DNA from: Ciceribacter ferrooxidans
GTDB lineage: Bacteria > Pseudomonadota > Alphaproteobacteria > Rhizobiales > Rhizobiaceae
Length of the DNA: 64,000 bases
Assembly: GCF_004137355.1 (NCBI RefSeq)
Contig: NZ_SDVB01000191.1
Coordinates: forward strand, 62,001-126,000
Direction of reading: 5' to 3'
The position numbers and the translations under genes are program-made. Positions 26,665 through 35,512 of this stretch are shown here, one piece after another. The number at the start of each line of letters is the position of its first letter. Within the stretch, counting starts at the first letter, position 1. Under the pieces are notes generated by a model. It made no database searches. It was not told where the DNA came from and worked only from the letters and a program-made list of their open reading frames with translations.

Positions 26665-27660
26665 ATGAACACGCTCGTTGCATGGCTGAACAAATACCTC
26701 GGCGCCGAGATTGCGGGGCTCTTCGTCTTCCTGTTCGCCGTCATTGTCATCTTCGGACTGGCCTCACCGCAATTCCTGACGCCGGCAAACTTCGGATCCA
26801 TAGCGTTCCAACTGCCGGAACTGGGCCTGCTGACCCTTGCGATGCTGATGCCGATCATTTCTGGCGGCTTCAACCTGGCGATCATCTACACGGCCAATAT
26901 CTGCGGTCTGACGCTGGCCTACGTGCTGCAGATTCACGGCGGTCCGGATGCGCCGATGTGGGCCTTCGTCGTCGGCGTCGGTGCGGCGCTCATCGTCGGT
27001 GCGGCTGCCGGATGCTTCATGGGGTTGGTGATCGCCTATATTGGTGCTCACCCCATCCTCGTGTCCCTTGCCATGATGATCTTTCTGCGGGGGCTTGGCG
27101 AATTCCTGACCAAGGGTGGCGACATTTCCAACTTTCCCGCCTACCTGCACCCCATCGGACACGGATTTGTCCTCGGCATACCAGTTCCGCTCCTGATATT
27201 CGCCTTGGCGGCGCTTGCCTGGCACATATTGCTCGGTCGTTCCCGACACGGCTTCTCGGTGTACATGATCGGGTCGAACGTCAAGGCGACCGCCTATTCC
27301 GGGGTCCATACCAAGCGAACACTGACGCTGATCTACACGTTGTCGGGGCTCATGTGCGCTGTCGCCGGTATCCTCATGCTGGCCCGGTTCAATTCGGTCA
27401 GGGTCGGCCACGGAGAAGCGCTGCTTCTCGTCACCGTCCTTGCGTGCTTCCTGGGTGGGGTCGACCCCTTCGGAGGCTTCGGTCGCGTGGTCCCGGTCGT
27501 GCTGGCGCTCGTCATACTCCAGGTCCTGTCGTCCGGTCTCAATCTGCTCGGCGCCAACCAGCATCTGTCGACTGCGGTCTGGGGCATCTTCCTTATCGCG
27601 GTGATGGTCCTGCGCTGGCTCGCCGGGAAAACAAAACTCTTCAGCAGTAGGAAAGGCTAG
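26665..27660 (+). CDS. Sugar ABC transporter permease (RbsC-like), second
   Basis: A 331-residue permease starting one base after the previous stop (TAAC ATG). It has a similar set of hydrophobic helices and motifs LTLAMLMPIISGGFNLAI, MIGSNVKATAYSGVHTKR and LLVTVLACFLGGVDPFGGFG. Two non-identical permeases argue for an Lsr/Rha-type rather than a ribose-type transporter with a homodimeric channel. Confidence 0.92.
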   Translation: MNTLVAWLNKYLGAEIAGLFVFLFAVIVIFGLASPQFLTPANFGSIAFQLPELGLLTLAMLMPIISGGFNLAIIYTANICGLTLAYVLQIHGGPDAPMWAFVVGVGAALIVGAAAGCFMGLVIAYIGAHPILVSLAMMIFLRGLGEFLTKGGDISNFPAYLHPIGHGFVLGIPVPLLIFALAALAWHILLGRSRHGFSVYMIGSNVKATAYSGVHTKRTLTLIYTLSGLMCAVAGILMLARFNSVRVGHGEALLLVTVLACFLGGVDPFGGFGRVVPVVLALVILQVLSSGLNLLGANQHLSTAVWGIFLIAVMVLRWLAGKTKLFSSRKG

Positions 27661-27664
27661 GATC

Positions 27665-28513
27665 ATGCAAGGATTTGGTGTGCACACCAGCATGTGGACC
27701 ATGAACTGGGATCGCGCTGGCGCTGAAAAGGCGATTGCTGCGGCCGTCGACTACAAGATGGACTTCATCGAAATCGCACTTCTCGACGCACCGTCGGTCG
27801 ATGCCGGACATACGCGTGCGCTGCTCGAAAAGCATGGTCTTCGGGCGGTATGTTCCCTTGGATTGCCCGAGCCGGCCTGGGCTTCGCAGCGCCCGGAGGC
27901 AGCCATTGCCCATCTGGAGACGGCGATGGAGAAGACGGCCGAAATGGGGGCGCTGGCGTTGACCGGCGTGACCTATGGCGGCATCGGAGAGCGCACGGGT
28001 GTCTCACCGACAAAGGCCGAGCTCGACAATGTCGCTCGCGTTCTCGGCGCCGCTGCCAAGCGGGCGAAGTCTCTCGGCATCGAGCTCGGTATTGAGCCGG
28101 TCAATCGTTACGAAACCCATCTCATCAACACGGGTTGGCAGGCAGTTGAAATGATTGAGCGGGTCGGCGCGGACAATATCTTCATCCACCTCGACACGTA
28201 CCACATGAACATCGAGGAAAAGGGCACGGCCAACGGGATTCTCGATGCGCGAGACCACCTGAGGTACATCCATCTTTCGGAGAGCGACCGAGGCACGCCC
28301 GGTTGCGGTACCTGTGACTGGGACGAGATCTTCGCGACACTTGCGGCCATCGGCTTCAAGGGTGGCCTGGCCATGGAGAGTTTCATCAACATGCCGCAGG
28401 AATTGGCGTTCGGCCTTTCGGTGTGGCGGCCGGTCGCTAGAGACGAGGCGGAAGTGATGGGGAATGGGCTGCCTTTCCTGCGCAACAAGGCCAGGCAGTA
28501 CAAGCTGATCTGA
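27665..28513 (+). CDS. Sugar phosphate isomerase/epimerase (D-tagatose/D-psicose 3-epimerase-like)
   Basis: A 282-residue TIM barrel beginning MQGFGVHTSMWTMNWD, four bases after the second permease. Metal-site segments characteristic of ketose 3-epimerases are present: LGIEPVNRYETHLIN (Glu), IHLDTYHMNIEEKG (Asp and His), YIHLSESDRGTPGCGTCDWDE (His) and LAMESFINMP (Glu). It would convert the imported ketose to its C3 epimer before phosphorylation by the next gene product. The substrate remains inferred. Confidence 0.87.
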   Translation: MQGFGVHTSMWTMNWDRAGAEKAIAAAVDYKMDFIEIALLDAPSVDAGHTRALLEKHGLRAVCSLGLPEPAWASQRPEAAIAHLETAMEKTAEMGALALTGVTYGGIGERTGVSPTKAELDNVARVLGAAAKRAKSLGIELGIEPVNRYETHLINTGWQAVEMIERVGADNIFIHLDTYHMNIEEKGTANGILDARDHLRYIHLSESDRGTPGCGTCDWDEIFATLAAIGFKGGLAMESFINMPQELAFGLSVWRPVARDEAEVMGNGLPFLRNKARQYKLI

Positions 28514-28559
28514 ACGTTTGGCTGCCGGCTCGCGCAGCGGCATTTCTTACGGGGCATCC

Positions 28560-29201
28560 ATGCAGACGATAACTTTGCCGGTATTGGCCGATCTTCTCAC
28601 CTCGCGTCCACGCGGCAGGCGCCTCCTCGTCGCGATGGTGGGAGCGCCGGCATCTGGCAAATCCAGGCTGTCGGAGGGACTGGTAGAGAGGCTGGAGCAG
28701 CACCAGCCGGGACGCGCCGCCATCCTGCCGATGGACGGCTATCACTATGATGATGCACTGCTAAAGCAGCTTGGTCGCCACGCCCGGAAGGGTGCGCCGG
28801 ACACTTTTGATGTCGACGGGCTGTGCCATATGCTTCGGCGCTTGCGGGAGAACACGGATGAAGCGATCGCTGTCCCTGTTTTCGACCGCGACATCGAGAC
28901 AGCGCGGGCGGGCGCGCGGCTCATTCCCGCAGCGGTCGACATCGTTGTGGTCGAAGGCAATTACCTGCTGCTCCGCCAACCGCCTTGGTCGGCGTTGAAG
29001 CCGTTTTTCGATCTCACGGTCATGGTGGTCACCTTGGAGACCATTCTTCGGCAACGGCTTGCGAAAAGATGGGAGTTCTACGGACTCCCGCCATCGGAGA
29101 TTAGCCGCAAGATCGAGGAAGTAGACCTGCCCAACGGCCGCTTCGTCGTACAGGAAAGCGCTGCCGCCGACTACCGGATCGACAACACCTTGGCGGTGTA
29201 G
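28560..29201 (+). CDS. P-loop sugar or nucleoside kinase (FrcK/PRK-like)
   Basis: A 213-residue kinase starting MQTITLPVLADLLTSRP at 28560. It has Walker A GAPASGKSRLSEGL, LPMDGYHYDDALL, APDTFDVDGLCHML, a catalytic base region VVEGNYLLLRQPPW, and the lid RLAKRWEFYGLPPSEI. It belongs to the phosphoribulokinase/uridine kinase-like group that includes FrcK, a kinase found beside fructose-type transporters in rhizobia. As the last gene of the operon it probably phosphorylates the epimerised sugar. Confidence 0.83.
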   Translation: MQTITLPVLADLLTSRPRGRRLLVAMVGAPASGKSRLSEGLVERLEQHQPGRAAILPMDGYHYDDALLKQLGRHARKGAPDTFDVDGLCHMLRRLRENTDEAIAVPVFDRDIETARAGARLIPAAVDIVVVEGNYLLLRQPPWSALKPFFDLTVMVVTLETILRQRLAKRWEFYGLPPSEISRKIEEVDLPNGRFVVQESAAADYRIDNTLAV

Positions 29202-29227
29202 AGCCGATCGGCGCGCCGACCTCCGAA

Positions 29228-29244
29228 ATTGTATCCGATACAAT
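29228..29244. promoter_or_regulatory. Palindrome ATTGTATC-C-GATACAAT upstream of the PhzF gene
   Basis: A perfect 8-bp inverted repeat around one base, 61 bp before the PhzF start. It resembles GntR-family operators of the TTGTAT..ATACAA type. No GntR gene lies beside it in this window, so the regulator would act in trans. Confidence 0.5.
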
Positions 29245-29305
29245 GTTCCGATTGACCCAAAGATCAATCCTGACTTGAACTGCCGGTCTCAGTCGGGAGA
29301 TATTC

Positions 29306-30091
29306 ATGCGCGTTCCCATTTTTCAGGTTGATGCATTCGCCAACCGCCGGTTTGCCGGAAATCCGGCGGCGGTCATGTTGCTTGAGAACTTCGTCGAAGA
29401 CGCGGCACTGCAGGCGATCGCCGCTGAAAACAATCTCGCGGAGACTGCCTTTCTCCTGCCGGACGGCGAGGATTACCGTCTTCGCTGGTTTACACCGACC
29501 GTGGAGGTGCCTTTGTGCGGACACGCCACTCTCGCCAGTGCCGCGGTCGTGATGGAGCGTCTGTCGCCACATCGCCGGCGTGTCATCTTTCATTCCGTTA
29601 GCGGGGCCCTGACTGTCGATCGCCGGTCCGACGGCTACGTGATGGACTTTCCGGCTCGTCCGACCGAGCCTGTCGAGCCGCCTGCGGGACTGGCCGAAAC
29701 GCTCGGAGAGCGGCCGGTCGCAGTGGCGGCCGACCGCTTCAACTATCTGGTGCTGCTCGAGAGTGCGGGACAGGTGCGGAGCCTGTCCCCCGATATGGCA
29801 GCTATCAACCGGCTCGACCGTACGGGCGTGATTGTCACTGCCGCGGGCGATGACGGTTACGACTTTGTCAGCCGCTACTTCGCGCCCGCCAAGGGGATTC
29901 CCGAAGATCCGGTTACTGGCGGGGCGCATTGCGCGCTGACGCCCTACTGGGCAGAGCGCCTGGGCAAGATGGACTTTCGGGCCTTTCAGGCGTCCAAGCG
30001 CGGCGGCGAGATCGGCTGCCGTCTTCTCGGCGAGAGGGTCGAGCTCGCGGGCCGTTGCGTCTTTTATCTCGAAGGGCATGCGGAGGTCTGA
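29306..30091 (+). CDS. PhzF-family isomerase
   Basis: A 261-residue protein of the phenazine biosynthesis PhzF/YddE fold, a pseudo-dimer of two diaminopimelate-epimerase-like halves. Key segments are IFQVDAFANRRFAGNPAAV, AAENNLAETAFLLP (with the conserved catalytic Glu), LRWFTPTVEVPLCGHATLAS and FAPAKGIPEDPVTGGAHCAL. Most members have no known substrate and are not linked to phenazine synthesis; no phz genes occur here. It appears to be transcribed alone from a promoter containing a GntR-type palindrome. Confidence 0.9.
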   Translation: MRVPIFQVDAFANRRFAGNPAAVMLLENFVEDAALQAIAAENNLAETAFLLPDGEDYRLRWFTPTVEVPLCGHATLASAAVVMERLSPHRRRVIFHSVSGALTVDRRSDGYVMDFPARPTEPVEPPAGLAETLGERPVAVAADRFNYLVLLESAGQVRSLSPDMAAINRLDRTGVIVTAAGDDGYDFVSRYFAPAKGIPEDPVTGGAHCALTPYWAERLGKMDFRAFQASKRGGEIGCRLLGERVELAGRCVFYLEGHAEV

Positions 30092-30216
30092 GGCCGCATC
30101 TGTCAAGCGAACCGAGGAATTGCCCCCTAACGAAGAGAAGTCCCCTGGAGCAGTGCGGGAATGGGTCTGCTGACTCGGGCCGAGGCGTGGCGGACATCAG
30201 AGCAAACCGTATGACA

Positions 30217-30371
30217 TTATGGCGGCGTTGCAGGGGCGATCGGGTCAATTTTGCGCCGATACGTCGCCGGAGAAACGCCATAAGCCCGTTTGAACGCCTT
30301 GCTGAATGAGGAGGCAGTGTCGTGTCCGCGGCGCTCCGCCACGTGATCGAGCGTCATGGCGGGTTCCTTTG
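30217..30371 (-). pseudogene. AraC-family C-terminal relic
   Basis: The minus strand encodes a 46-residue frame from ATG 30357 to the stop at 30217 that matches the last 37 or so residues of the intact AraC regulator at 38652-39548: TLD-VAER-G-DTASSFSKAF then KRAYGVSPATYRR. Homology stops at about 30370, so only the second helix-turn-helix remains and the rest of the gene is missing. It lies directly downstream of another, unrelated AraC gene, and probably is a remnant left by recombination. Confidence 0.8.
30252..30369. repeat. 118-bp direct repeat, left copy
   Basis: This segment matches 38672-38789 in the same orientation with 11 differences by my count, about 91 percent identity, and no gaps. 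It consists of AraC coding sequence. The two copies are 8,420 bp apart and bracket the isochorismatase-to-LysR block. Confidence 0.8.
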
Positions 30372-30382
30372 GTGCCAATGGC

Positions 30383-31309
30383 CTAATTCTCTTTTCTTCG
30401 AGCGATCTTCCTGAACTCGCTTGGTGTCATGCCGAAGGCTGCAGCGAACTGCGTGCTGAAGTAGCTCCGGCTTCGAAAGCCACACTTTTCGGCGACACGC
30501 GCCATGCCCGCATCGGTTTCGATCAATTGCCTTGCGGCAAGCTGCAGGCGAAGACCGCGTAGCATTTCCATCGGGCCGATTCTGAAGCTCGCCGAAAACC
30601 GCTGTGCGAACCGAGAGCGGCTCATGCCCGCAAGCTCTGCGAGGCCTTCCACCGTGTGTACCGCGCCAGGTCTTTCCAGCATTGTCTTGAGAGCGGGCCA
30701 AAGCTTCTGGTCGCCGAGCGCCGCGAGCCAAGATGTGCTCGGATCATTGGCCCCAACCCGGAGACGCAACAGGTTCAGGACTATCTCAAGGAGCAGGGTC
30801 TTTATCATCACCCGACTTCCCAAGCGCGGCTCCTGCAACTCCGCCATGATCAGATCGAGCCCACGCATGGCAAGCCTGTCCTCCGACAAGGGTTCGACGA
30901 TCGGAACCTGCAAAAGGTCGATGATCGCACCCGCTCCCCGAAAACCCACCGTCAGATGGGCGCATAACACTACGAGGCCGACCTTTGCTGACCCGTCGGT
31001 ATCCGGCGAAGCCTGTCGGACGGAGTCTAGGCCAATGCTGGCGGGCTTGCATACCGCGTGGCTAAGGTAGGTCCCGGGCGATGAGGTTAGCCAATGGTAC
31101 TGCGCAGCCGGGATGAGCGCGAGGTCGCCCTTGGTCAAGGGCCGAGGTGGTTGTCCCGGCATCTCCATATTACCCGCTCCGTCGAGAACGTAGTGGAGGC
31201 TCACCAACGGTGATCTCGGCATGTCCAGTCTACTGCGGGGCTCAAGCTCGCACAAGGAAAAGGGGTTCGTGTCTACGATGATAGATTCGAGGATTTCTTC
31301 GATTTCCAT
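30383..31309 (-). CDS. AraC-family transcriptional regulator (cupin N-terminus)
   Basis: A 308-residue regulator. The N-terminal cupin domain (SLHYVLDGAGNMEMPGQPP, KGDLALIPAAQYHWL) resembles the AraC 'cupin_6' group. The C-terminal HTH pair is VEGLAELAGMSRSRFAQRF-SASFRIGPMEML and MARVAEKCGFRSRSYFSTQF-AAAFGMTPSEF. It is divergent from the Tat-exported hydrolase at 31390, with an 80-bp shared promoter region, and is its likely regulator. Confidence 0.9.
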   Translation of the reverse strand: MEIEEILESIIVDTNPFSLCELEPRSRLDMPRSPLVSLHYVLDGAGNMEMPGQPPRPLTKGDLALIPAAQYHWLTSSPGTYLSHAVCKPASIGLDSVRQASPDTDGSAKVGLVVLCAHLTVGFRGAGAIIDLLQVPIVEPLSEDRLAMRGLDLIMAELQEPRLGSRVMIKTLLLEIVLNLLRLRVGANDPSTSWLAALGDQKLWPALKTMLERPGAVHTVEGLAELAGMSRSRFAQRFSASFRIGPMEMLRGLRLQLAARQLIETDAGMARVAEKCGFRSRSYFSTQFAAAFGMTPSEFRKIARRKEN

Positions 31310-31389
31310 GTTTCAAACGCAAACGGGACGATAGAGAACATTCTGTGGGTTAGGACAGTAGCGTCCCAAACCACAGGAGTACACCAGAA

Positions 31390-32247
31390 ATGTGCAGCCA
31401 TGACGATCATTGCCATTGTGACCACGCAGAGATCGAACGCGCGGGTCTGACAAGGCGCAAGGCCATTCTCTCCGCGGGCGTTGCTGCCACCGCGGCGCTG
31501 TCGGTCGCCCTGAGCGCCTCGGCGGCGGACGCCGCCACCAAGAAGGATGACAAGTACGCCGACCCTAAGGAACCCGCGCTGCCGGCGTCGACCATGCAGT
31601 TGCGCAAGGCCGAGACGGCGCTCGTCGTCATTGATCCCCAGGTCGACTTCCTCAGCCCCAAGGGCGTGACATGGGGCGTTGTCGGGCCGAGCGTCACGGA
31701 GCACAACGTCGTCAGCAACATCGGCAAGTTGTTCGCCGCCGCGAAGTCCGGCGGCTTCACAGTCGCGGTGTCTCCGCACTACTATTACCCCACCGACCAC
31801 GGCTGGAAGTTCGAGGGCGCACTTGAGAAGCTCATGCATTCGATCGGCATGTTCGACCGCAAAGGTCCTCTCGACTTGACAGACTTCCGCAACTCAGGCG
31901 CCGACTTCATGCCTGAGTACAAGGAATACATCGAAGACAACAAGACCGTGATTGTTTCCCCGCACAAGGTGTACGGCCCCGAGACGAACGACCTTGTGCT
32001 CCAGTTGCGCAAGCGCGGCGTCAGCCAGGTGGTCCTGGCGGGCATGTCAGCGAACCTCTGCGTCGAATCCCATATGCGCGAACTTCTCGAGCAGGGCTTC
32101 GAGGTGGCGGTCGTCAAGGATGCCACTGCCGCCGCGATCCTTCCCGATGGCGACGGCTACCTCGCCGCCATCACCAACTTCCGATACATGGCGAACGCCG
32201 TTTGGTCGACCGAGGATGCGCTGGGCCGTATTGCCGCCGCCCAGTGA
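31390..32247 (+). CDS. Tat-exported isochorismatase-family cysteine hydrolase
   Basis: A 285-residue protein. The twin-arginine motif LTRRKAIL (residues about 20-27) and hydrophobic stretch AGVAATAALSVALSASAADA indicate Tat export. The isochorismatase fold follows from residue 70: catalytic Asp in ALVVIDPQVDFL, Lys in VSPHKVYGPETND and nucleophile Cys in GMSANLCVESHMREL. The extreme N-terminus MCSHDDHCHCDH is unusually rich in Cys and His before the Tat motif and could bind a metal. Relatives include nicotinamidase-type and N-carbamoyl amidohydrolases; the substrate is unknown. Confidence 0.88.
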   Translation: MCSHDDHCHCDHAEIERAGLTRRKAILSAGVAATAALSVALSASAADAATKKDDKYADPKEPALPASTMQLRKAETALVVIDPQVDFLSPKGVTWGVVGPSVTEHNVVSNIGKLFAAAKSGGFTVAVSPHYYYPTDHGWKFEGALEKLMHSIGMFDRKGPLDLTDFRNSGADFMPEYKEYIEDNKTVIVSPHKVYGPETNDLVLQLRKRGVSQVVLAGMSANLCVESHMRELLEQGFEVAVVKDATAAAILPDGDGYLAAITNFRYMANAVWSTEDALGRIAAAQ

Positions 32248-32251
32248 CTGG

Positions 32252-32289
32252 CTCGGGGGAGGCCAAGCCCCCTCTTTGCCTCCCCCGAG
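32252..32289 (+). terminator. Stem-loop terminator after the isochorismatase gene
   Basis: CTCGGGGGAGGC and GCCTCCCCCGAG form a perfect 12-bp stem around a 14-nt loop, starting 5 bp after the stop codon. No long T-run follows, so termination may be only partial or Rho-assisted. Confidence 0.6.
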
Positions 32290-33215
32290 ACGCCAGAGAA
32301 CAAGCCGGCCAAGATGAGCCTTGGCAAGAGAAGTGGTGGTGAACGATCATTCCGGCATATGTCGGCGCCGTTGCCGAGGGAGGCAACGGCAAAGACTGGA
32401 CGGACGCGGCATGACAAGGCGGAACTCAACCTCAAGGCAGCGAAGGGCCTCCGGTCCAAGGGCGACAAGGGACCTCTGTGACCGAGGTCGTCAGGGAAAC
32501 CGGCGTGAACCGCGTGAATACCTACAAGGGCTTCTCCGTAAGAAGGGATGTCTGTCGCGAGGAAACTCAGGTCCTCAGAAATCCACCGCCGACGATTCCT
32601 CGCGCACCTTGCGGCCCGGCGACCTCGCCTGGGCCGCAATTGTTTGCGTGAAAGAGTCGGAAATGACGGTAAGTCACGCAGAGAGGGAGGGCACAGCCTG
32701 ACGTTGCTGCTCTGAGGTTGCCCGGAAGGCCTGCCCAAGCCTCCTCTGAACATTTTCGGCCTGTTCGGTCGGCAGTTGGAGGCTGATCCTCGCAGTCCGA
32801 CGTGGAGGGGCCGGTATGAAGCACTTTGAAATCTGCTCCAGTTCCCGCACCGGCTACTGGCAATGCCGACAGCCTTCCTCCGTCAGTGCGTCTTCACACC
32901 GACGGAGGAAAAGGCAGTGTTCCGGCCCGCAAGCTGCGTCAAAGGCCGCAACTGTTGCACGGGCGGCCATTCGATGATTGCGGATAAGTAGCCGGATTTC
33001 CCGTCGGATTCTCTTGCGTCGCCATGCTCAGTGAACGAGGCACGGGATCCCGGTCCATGGCGGACGATGATTATCACCCGCGCAATCTCGCAGCCTTCAC
33101 AGTTGAGCAACAGGTGCTCCGGTTAGGGCAAAGGTGATGGGACGTGAAGGCTGGCCGTCGGGCAGGGTGATTTCGCAGTGCTGTACTCACATCGGACCTG
33201 GAGCACGCAGGTTTC
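32290..33215. other. Gene-poor stretch with decayed coding traces
   Basis: About 0.9 kb without a credible gene. Around 32478-32540 one plus frame reads VTEVVRETGVNRVNTYKGFS, which resembles the recognition helix of HigA-like addiction-module antitoxins (pattern TxIARxTGLxRExLYKAL), but it is bounded by stops in frame and has no start, so it looks like a relic. A 10-bp stem-loop (TTCCTCCGTC/GACGGAGGAA) lies at 32875-32910. Nothing else is recognisable on either strand. Confidence 0.4.
32875..32910. repeat. Perfect 10-bp inverted repeat with 16-nt loop
   Basis: TTCCTCCGTC pairs with GACGGAGGAA. It lies in the gene-poor stretch about 300 bp beyond the end of the SDR gene and far from the isochorismatase gene, so its role is unclear. 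Confidence 0.4.
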
Positions 33216-33995
33216 TCAGCTCTGGGCGTTGCGACCTGCCATGACGCCGCCATCCACATCCCAAACCGCCCCGGTCACCCAGCCCGCTTTGGGCGAGAGT
33301 AGAAAGGCAATTACATTTGCCACATCTTCCGCAGTTCCGATCCTCCCGATCGGATGGAAGCCGTTGAAGCCCTGGAGAGCGTCGTGCACCTGCTCCCTCG
33401 GGATGAAGGCTTCGTAGATTGGTGTCTCGACCACCGCCGGTGAGACACCGTTGACGCGGATGCCATGCTCGGCCAGCTCCACCGCGAGATGCTGGGTCAT
33501 GGCGTGCAAGCCGGCTTTCGCCATTGAATAGGCGGAGGAGGGTGTTGCCTGGACGGCCTGCCTCGCCCACATCGACCCGATGTTGACGATTGCACCTCCA
33601 TTTCCGCGCACGGTCATGGCCCTGGCCACGGCCTGCGTGAGGAAGAAGGTGCCACGGTTGAGGTCGAGGTAACGGTCGTAGTCCTCCTCCGAATGCTCAA
33701 GGAATGGCCTCGGCAGGAAGACGCCGGCACCGTTCACAAGGCCGGTGAGATCGGAGAAATCGTCCGGCACCCGGTCGGTGAAGGCGCGCACGGCCGCCGT
33801 ATCGGTGATATCGAGCACTTCGATGTCGACGCGCCCGATCTGCGCGAGTTCTCTGCGCGCGGCTTCAAGCTTGGCGCGCTGGCGGCCAAGAAGGACGACT
33901 GCACCGCCGTTATTGAGCAACATGTGAGCAGTTGCCTTACCGATACCGCTGGCGCCGCCGACGAAGATGGTCCGGGTTCGCCTAAAGCTCGTCAT
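33216..33995 (-). CDS. Short-chain dehydrogenase/reductase (SDR)
   Basis: A 259-residue classical SDR starting [17 protein letters not shown] at 33995 (AAAGGA upstream). Cofactor motif [18 protein letters not shown] at VNGAGVFLP, catalytic Ser-Tyr-Lys in NIGSMWARQ and [13 protein letters not shown], and [15 protein letters not shown] are all present. The C-terminus [20 protein letters not shown] is typical. It is 49 bp downstream of the ferredoxin-type reductase gene and probably co-transcribed, which suggests the two act together in a redox or detoxification step. Confidence 0.92.
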   Translation of the reverse strand: MTSFRRTRTIFVGGASGIGKATAHMLLNNGGAVVLLGRQRAKLEAARRELAQIGRVDIEVLDITDTAAVRAFTDRVPDDFSDLTGLVNGAGVFLPRPFLEHSEEDYDRYLDLNRGTFFLTQAVARAMTVRGNGGAIVNIGSMWARQAVQATPSSAYSMAKAGLHAMTQHLAVELAEHGIRVNGVSPAVVETPIYEAFIPREQVHDALQGFNGFHPIGRIGTAEDVANVIAFLLSPKAGWVTGAVWDVDGGVMAGRNAQS

Positions 33996-34044
33996 GATTT
34001 TCATCCTTTCGATTAGCCGGCTGAGAGTGCCGAAGGTTCTTGTC

Positions 34045-35211
34045 TCAAAGTTCGAGGCTGACGGGGCCGTCCGGCAGAGCGCAGCAGAGCAGGACCTCGT
34101 CTTTCGCGATCGCGGCCGCCGGCACGCTCTCATATCGGACCGCGCCGGAGAGCTTTCTGGTCGCACACGCACCACAACGCCCGGAACGACAATTGAAGGA
34201 AGGATTGAGTCCAAGATCCTCGGCAAATTCGAGAAGGCTCAATGCCCGTGGGTCGAATGGCGCGGTTATGCCCGCCTTGACGAAGCTCACGACCGCATTG
34301 CCCCCAGAACTTGTCGCTGGGGCTTGCTGGCCACGGCGTTCTACTGTTGCAGGCCCGAAGGACTCGTATCGGACGCGCTCGTCGGCCACGCCGAGTGCGG
34401 TGAGGATCTGGTCCATTGCGTTCATGAAGGTGGCGGGGCCACAAAGATACACGTCGACGTTCGGTGAGGGTACGAGGTCAAGCAGGAGAGCCTCATCGAC
34501 CAGTCCGTGGCTGTCACGTGCCCTATCGCTCACGGCGCCCGGGAGCCGTTGGCTGTAACGGGCATGGACAGTCAGGTTCGGCATGCGACACGCGAGGTCC
34601 GCCACCTCGCTCTGGAACGGATGATCGTGTTGATGACGCATCGCCAATACGAGGACAACGTTGCGGCGCGCCTCGCGTGCCGCCAGGTCTCGCAGCATGG
34701 CAAGCAGCGGCGTAATGCCGATGCCGCCCGCAAGCAGGACGATCGGCCGGCTGCTCGCTCCGTCAAGGACGAAGTGGCCTTGCGGTATGCCGGCACTGAT
34801 GAGGTCGCCGACCGCCCAATTGTCATGGACATGGTTGCTGACCCGGCCTGGTGGCCGGTCCGGAAGACACTCGCGCTTGATACTCAGTCGGTAGCGACCG
34901 GCTTCATAGGCCGATATTGTATAGGTTCGCCGCAGCAAACCGTGACCGGGTACCTCCACCGAGATGGGCAGGTACTGGCCGGCGAGAGGCGTCGGCAACG
35001 CGGTACCATCCGGTGAGGCGAGCCAGTAGGAGGTGACGAGCTCGGCTTCCTGTTGCACGGCGGCGAGCATCAAAGGCCGCTCCGGAACGACCGGAAGATG
35101 CTCGTCGTCGGACGTCGGCAGACTGCCTGCGCCTGAGAGGCTGTCCGCCTTCGCACCGCCGATTGATGCGTCGAGAAGGGGCCGGGGAATGAGCGACATA
35201 CTCTTGTTCAT
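34045..35211 (-). CDS. FAD/NAD(P)-binding oxidoreductase with C-terminal 2Fe-2S ferredoxin
   Basis: A 388-residue electron-transfer protein. Residues about 45-145 form the FAD domain ([20 protein letters not shown]), followed by the NAD domain ([35 protein letters not shown]). The C-terminal 85 residues are a plant-type ferredoxin with cluster ligands in [18 protein letters not shown] and a distal Cys in VLLCC. The order FNR-then-ferredoxin resembles phthalate dioxygenase reductase relatives and hybrid-cluster-protein reductases. It carries no globin domain. It is followed by an SDR in the same operon. Confidence 0.88.
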   Translation of the reverse strand: MNKSMSLIPRPLLDASIGGAKADSLSGAGSLPTSDDEHLPVVPERPLMLAAVQQEAELVTSYWLASPDGTALPTPLAGQYLPISVEVPGHGLLRRTYTISAYEAGRYRLSIKRECLPDRPPGRVSNHVHDNWAVGDLISAGIPQGHFVLDGASSRPIVLLAGGIGITPLLAMLRDLAAREARRNVVLVLAMRHQHDHPFQSEVADLACRMPNLTVHARYSQRLPGAVSDRARDSHGLVDEALLLDLVPSPNVDVYLCGPATFMNAMDQILTALGVADERVRYESFGPATVERRGQQAPATSSGGNAVVSFVKAGITAPFDPRALSLLEFAEDLGLNPSFNCRSGRCGACATRKLSGAVRYESVPAAAIAKDEVLLCCALPDGPVSLEL

Positions 35212-35512
35212 CTCACAGTCGCTCCTTTGACCCGAAGCGAGGCTCGCTCGGAATGAGCGGTAAGAACCTCCGCGAGGGGCCCCACAGTCTTCAGTCGGGT
35301 ATGAATGACGGGATGGGGCTTCGACCCCAGCGTTGCTTGTGCTGTGTACATGTGGAACGCACGCCCGTGGTGGCCTGCAGTGCGCCGGCCAGGAACCTGC
35401 CCCTGGTCCGGAGATGTTTGTCGATCACCGAAAAGAGATGCCGCGCCCTCATATGCGCCAGGTTGCGCTTTCCACTGAGAATGCCGAGGAGACACGGGCA
35501 GCATGACGCAGC
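35212..35512. other. Non-coding gap upstream of the reductase-SDR operon
   Basis: Some 300 bp that must hold the promoter of the reductase operon and the end of the PNPOx-type gene transcript. I see no gene, clear palindrome or strong promoter motif. Confidence 0.3.

Noticed and set aside
32321..32863. Short frames on both strands between the hydrolase and SDR genes
   Set aside because: No ribosome sites, no domains and atypical composition; treated as non-coding with possible relics.
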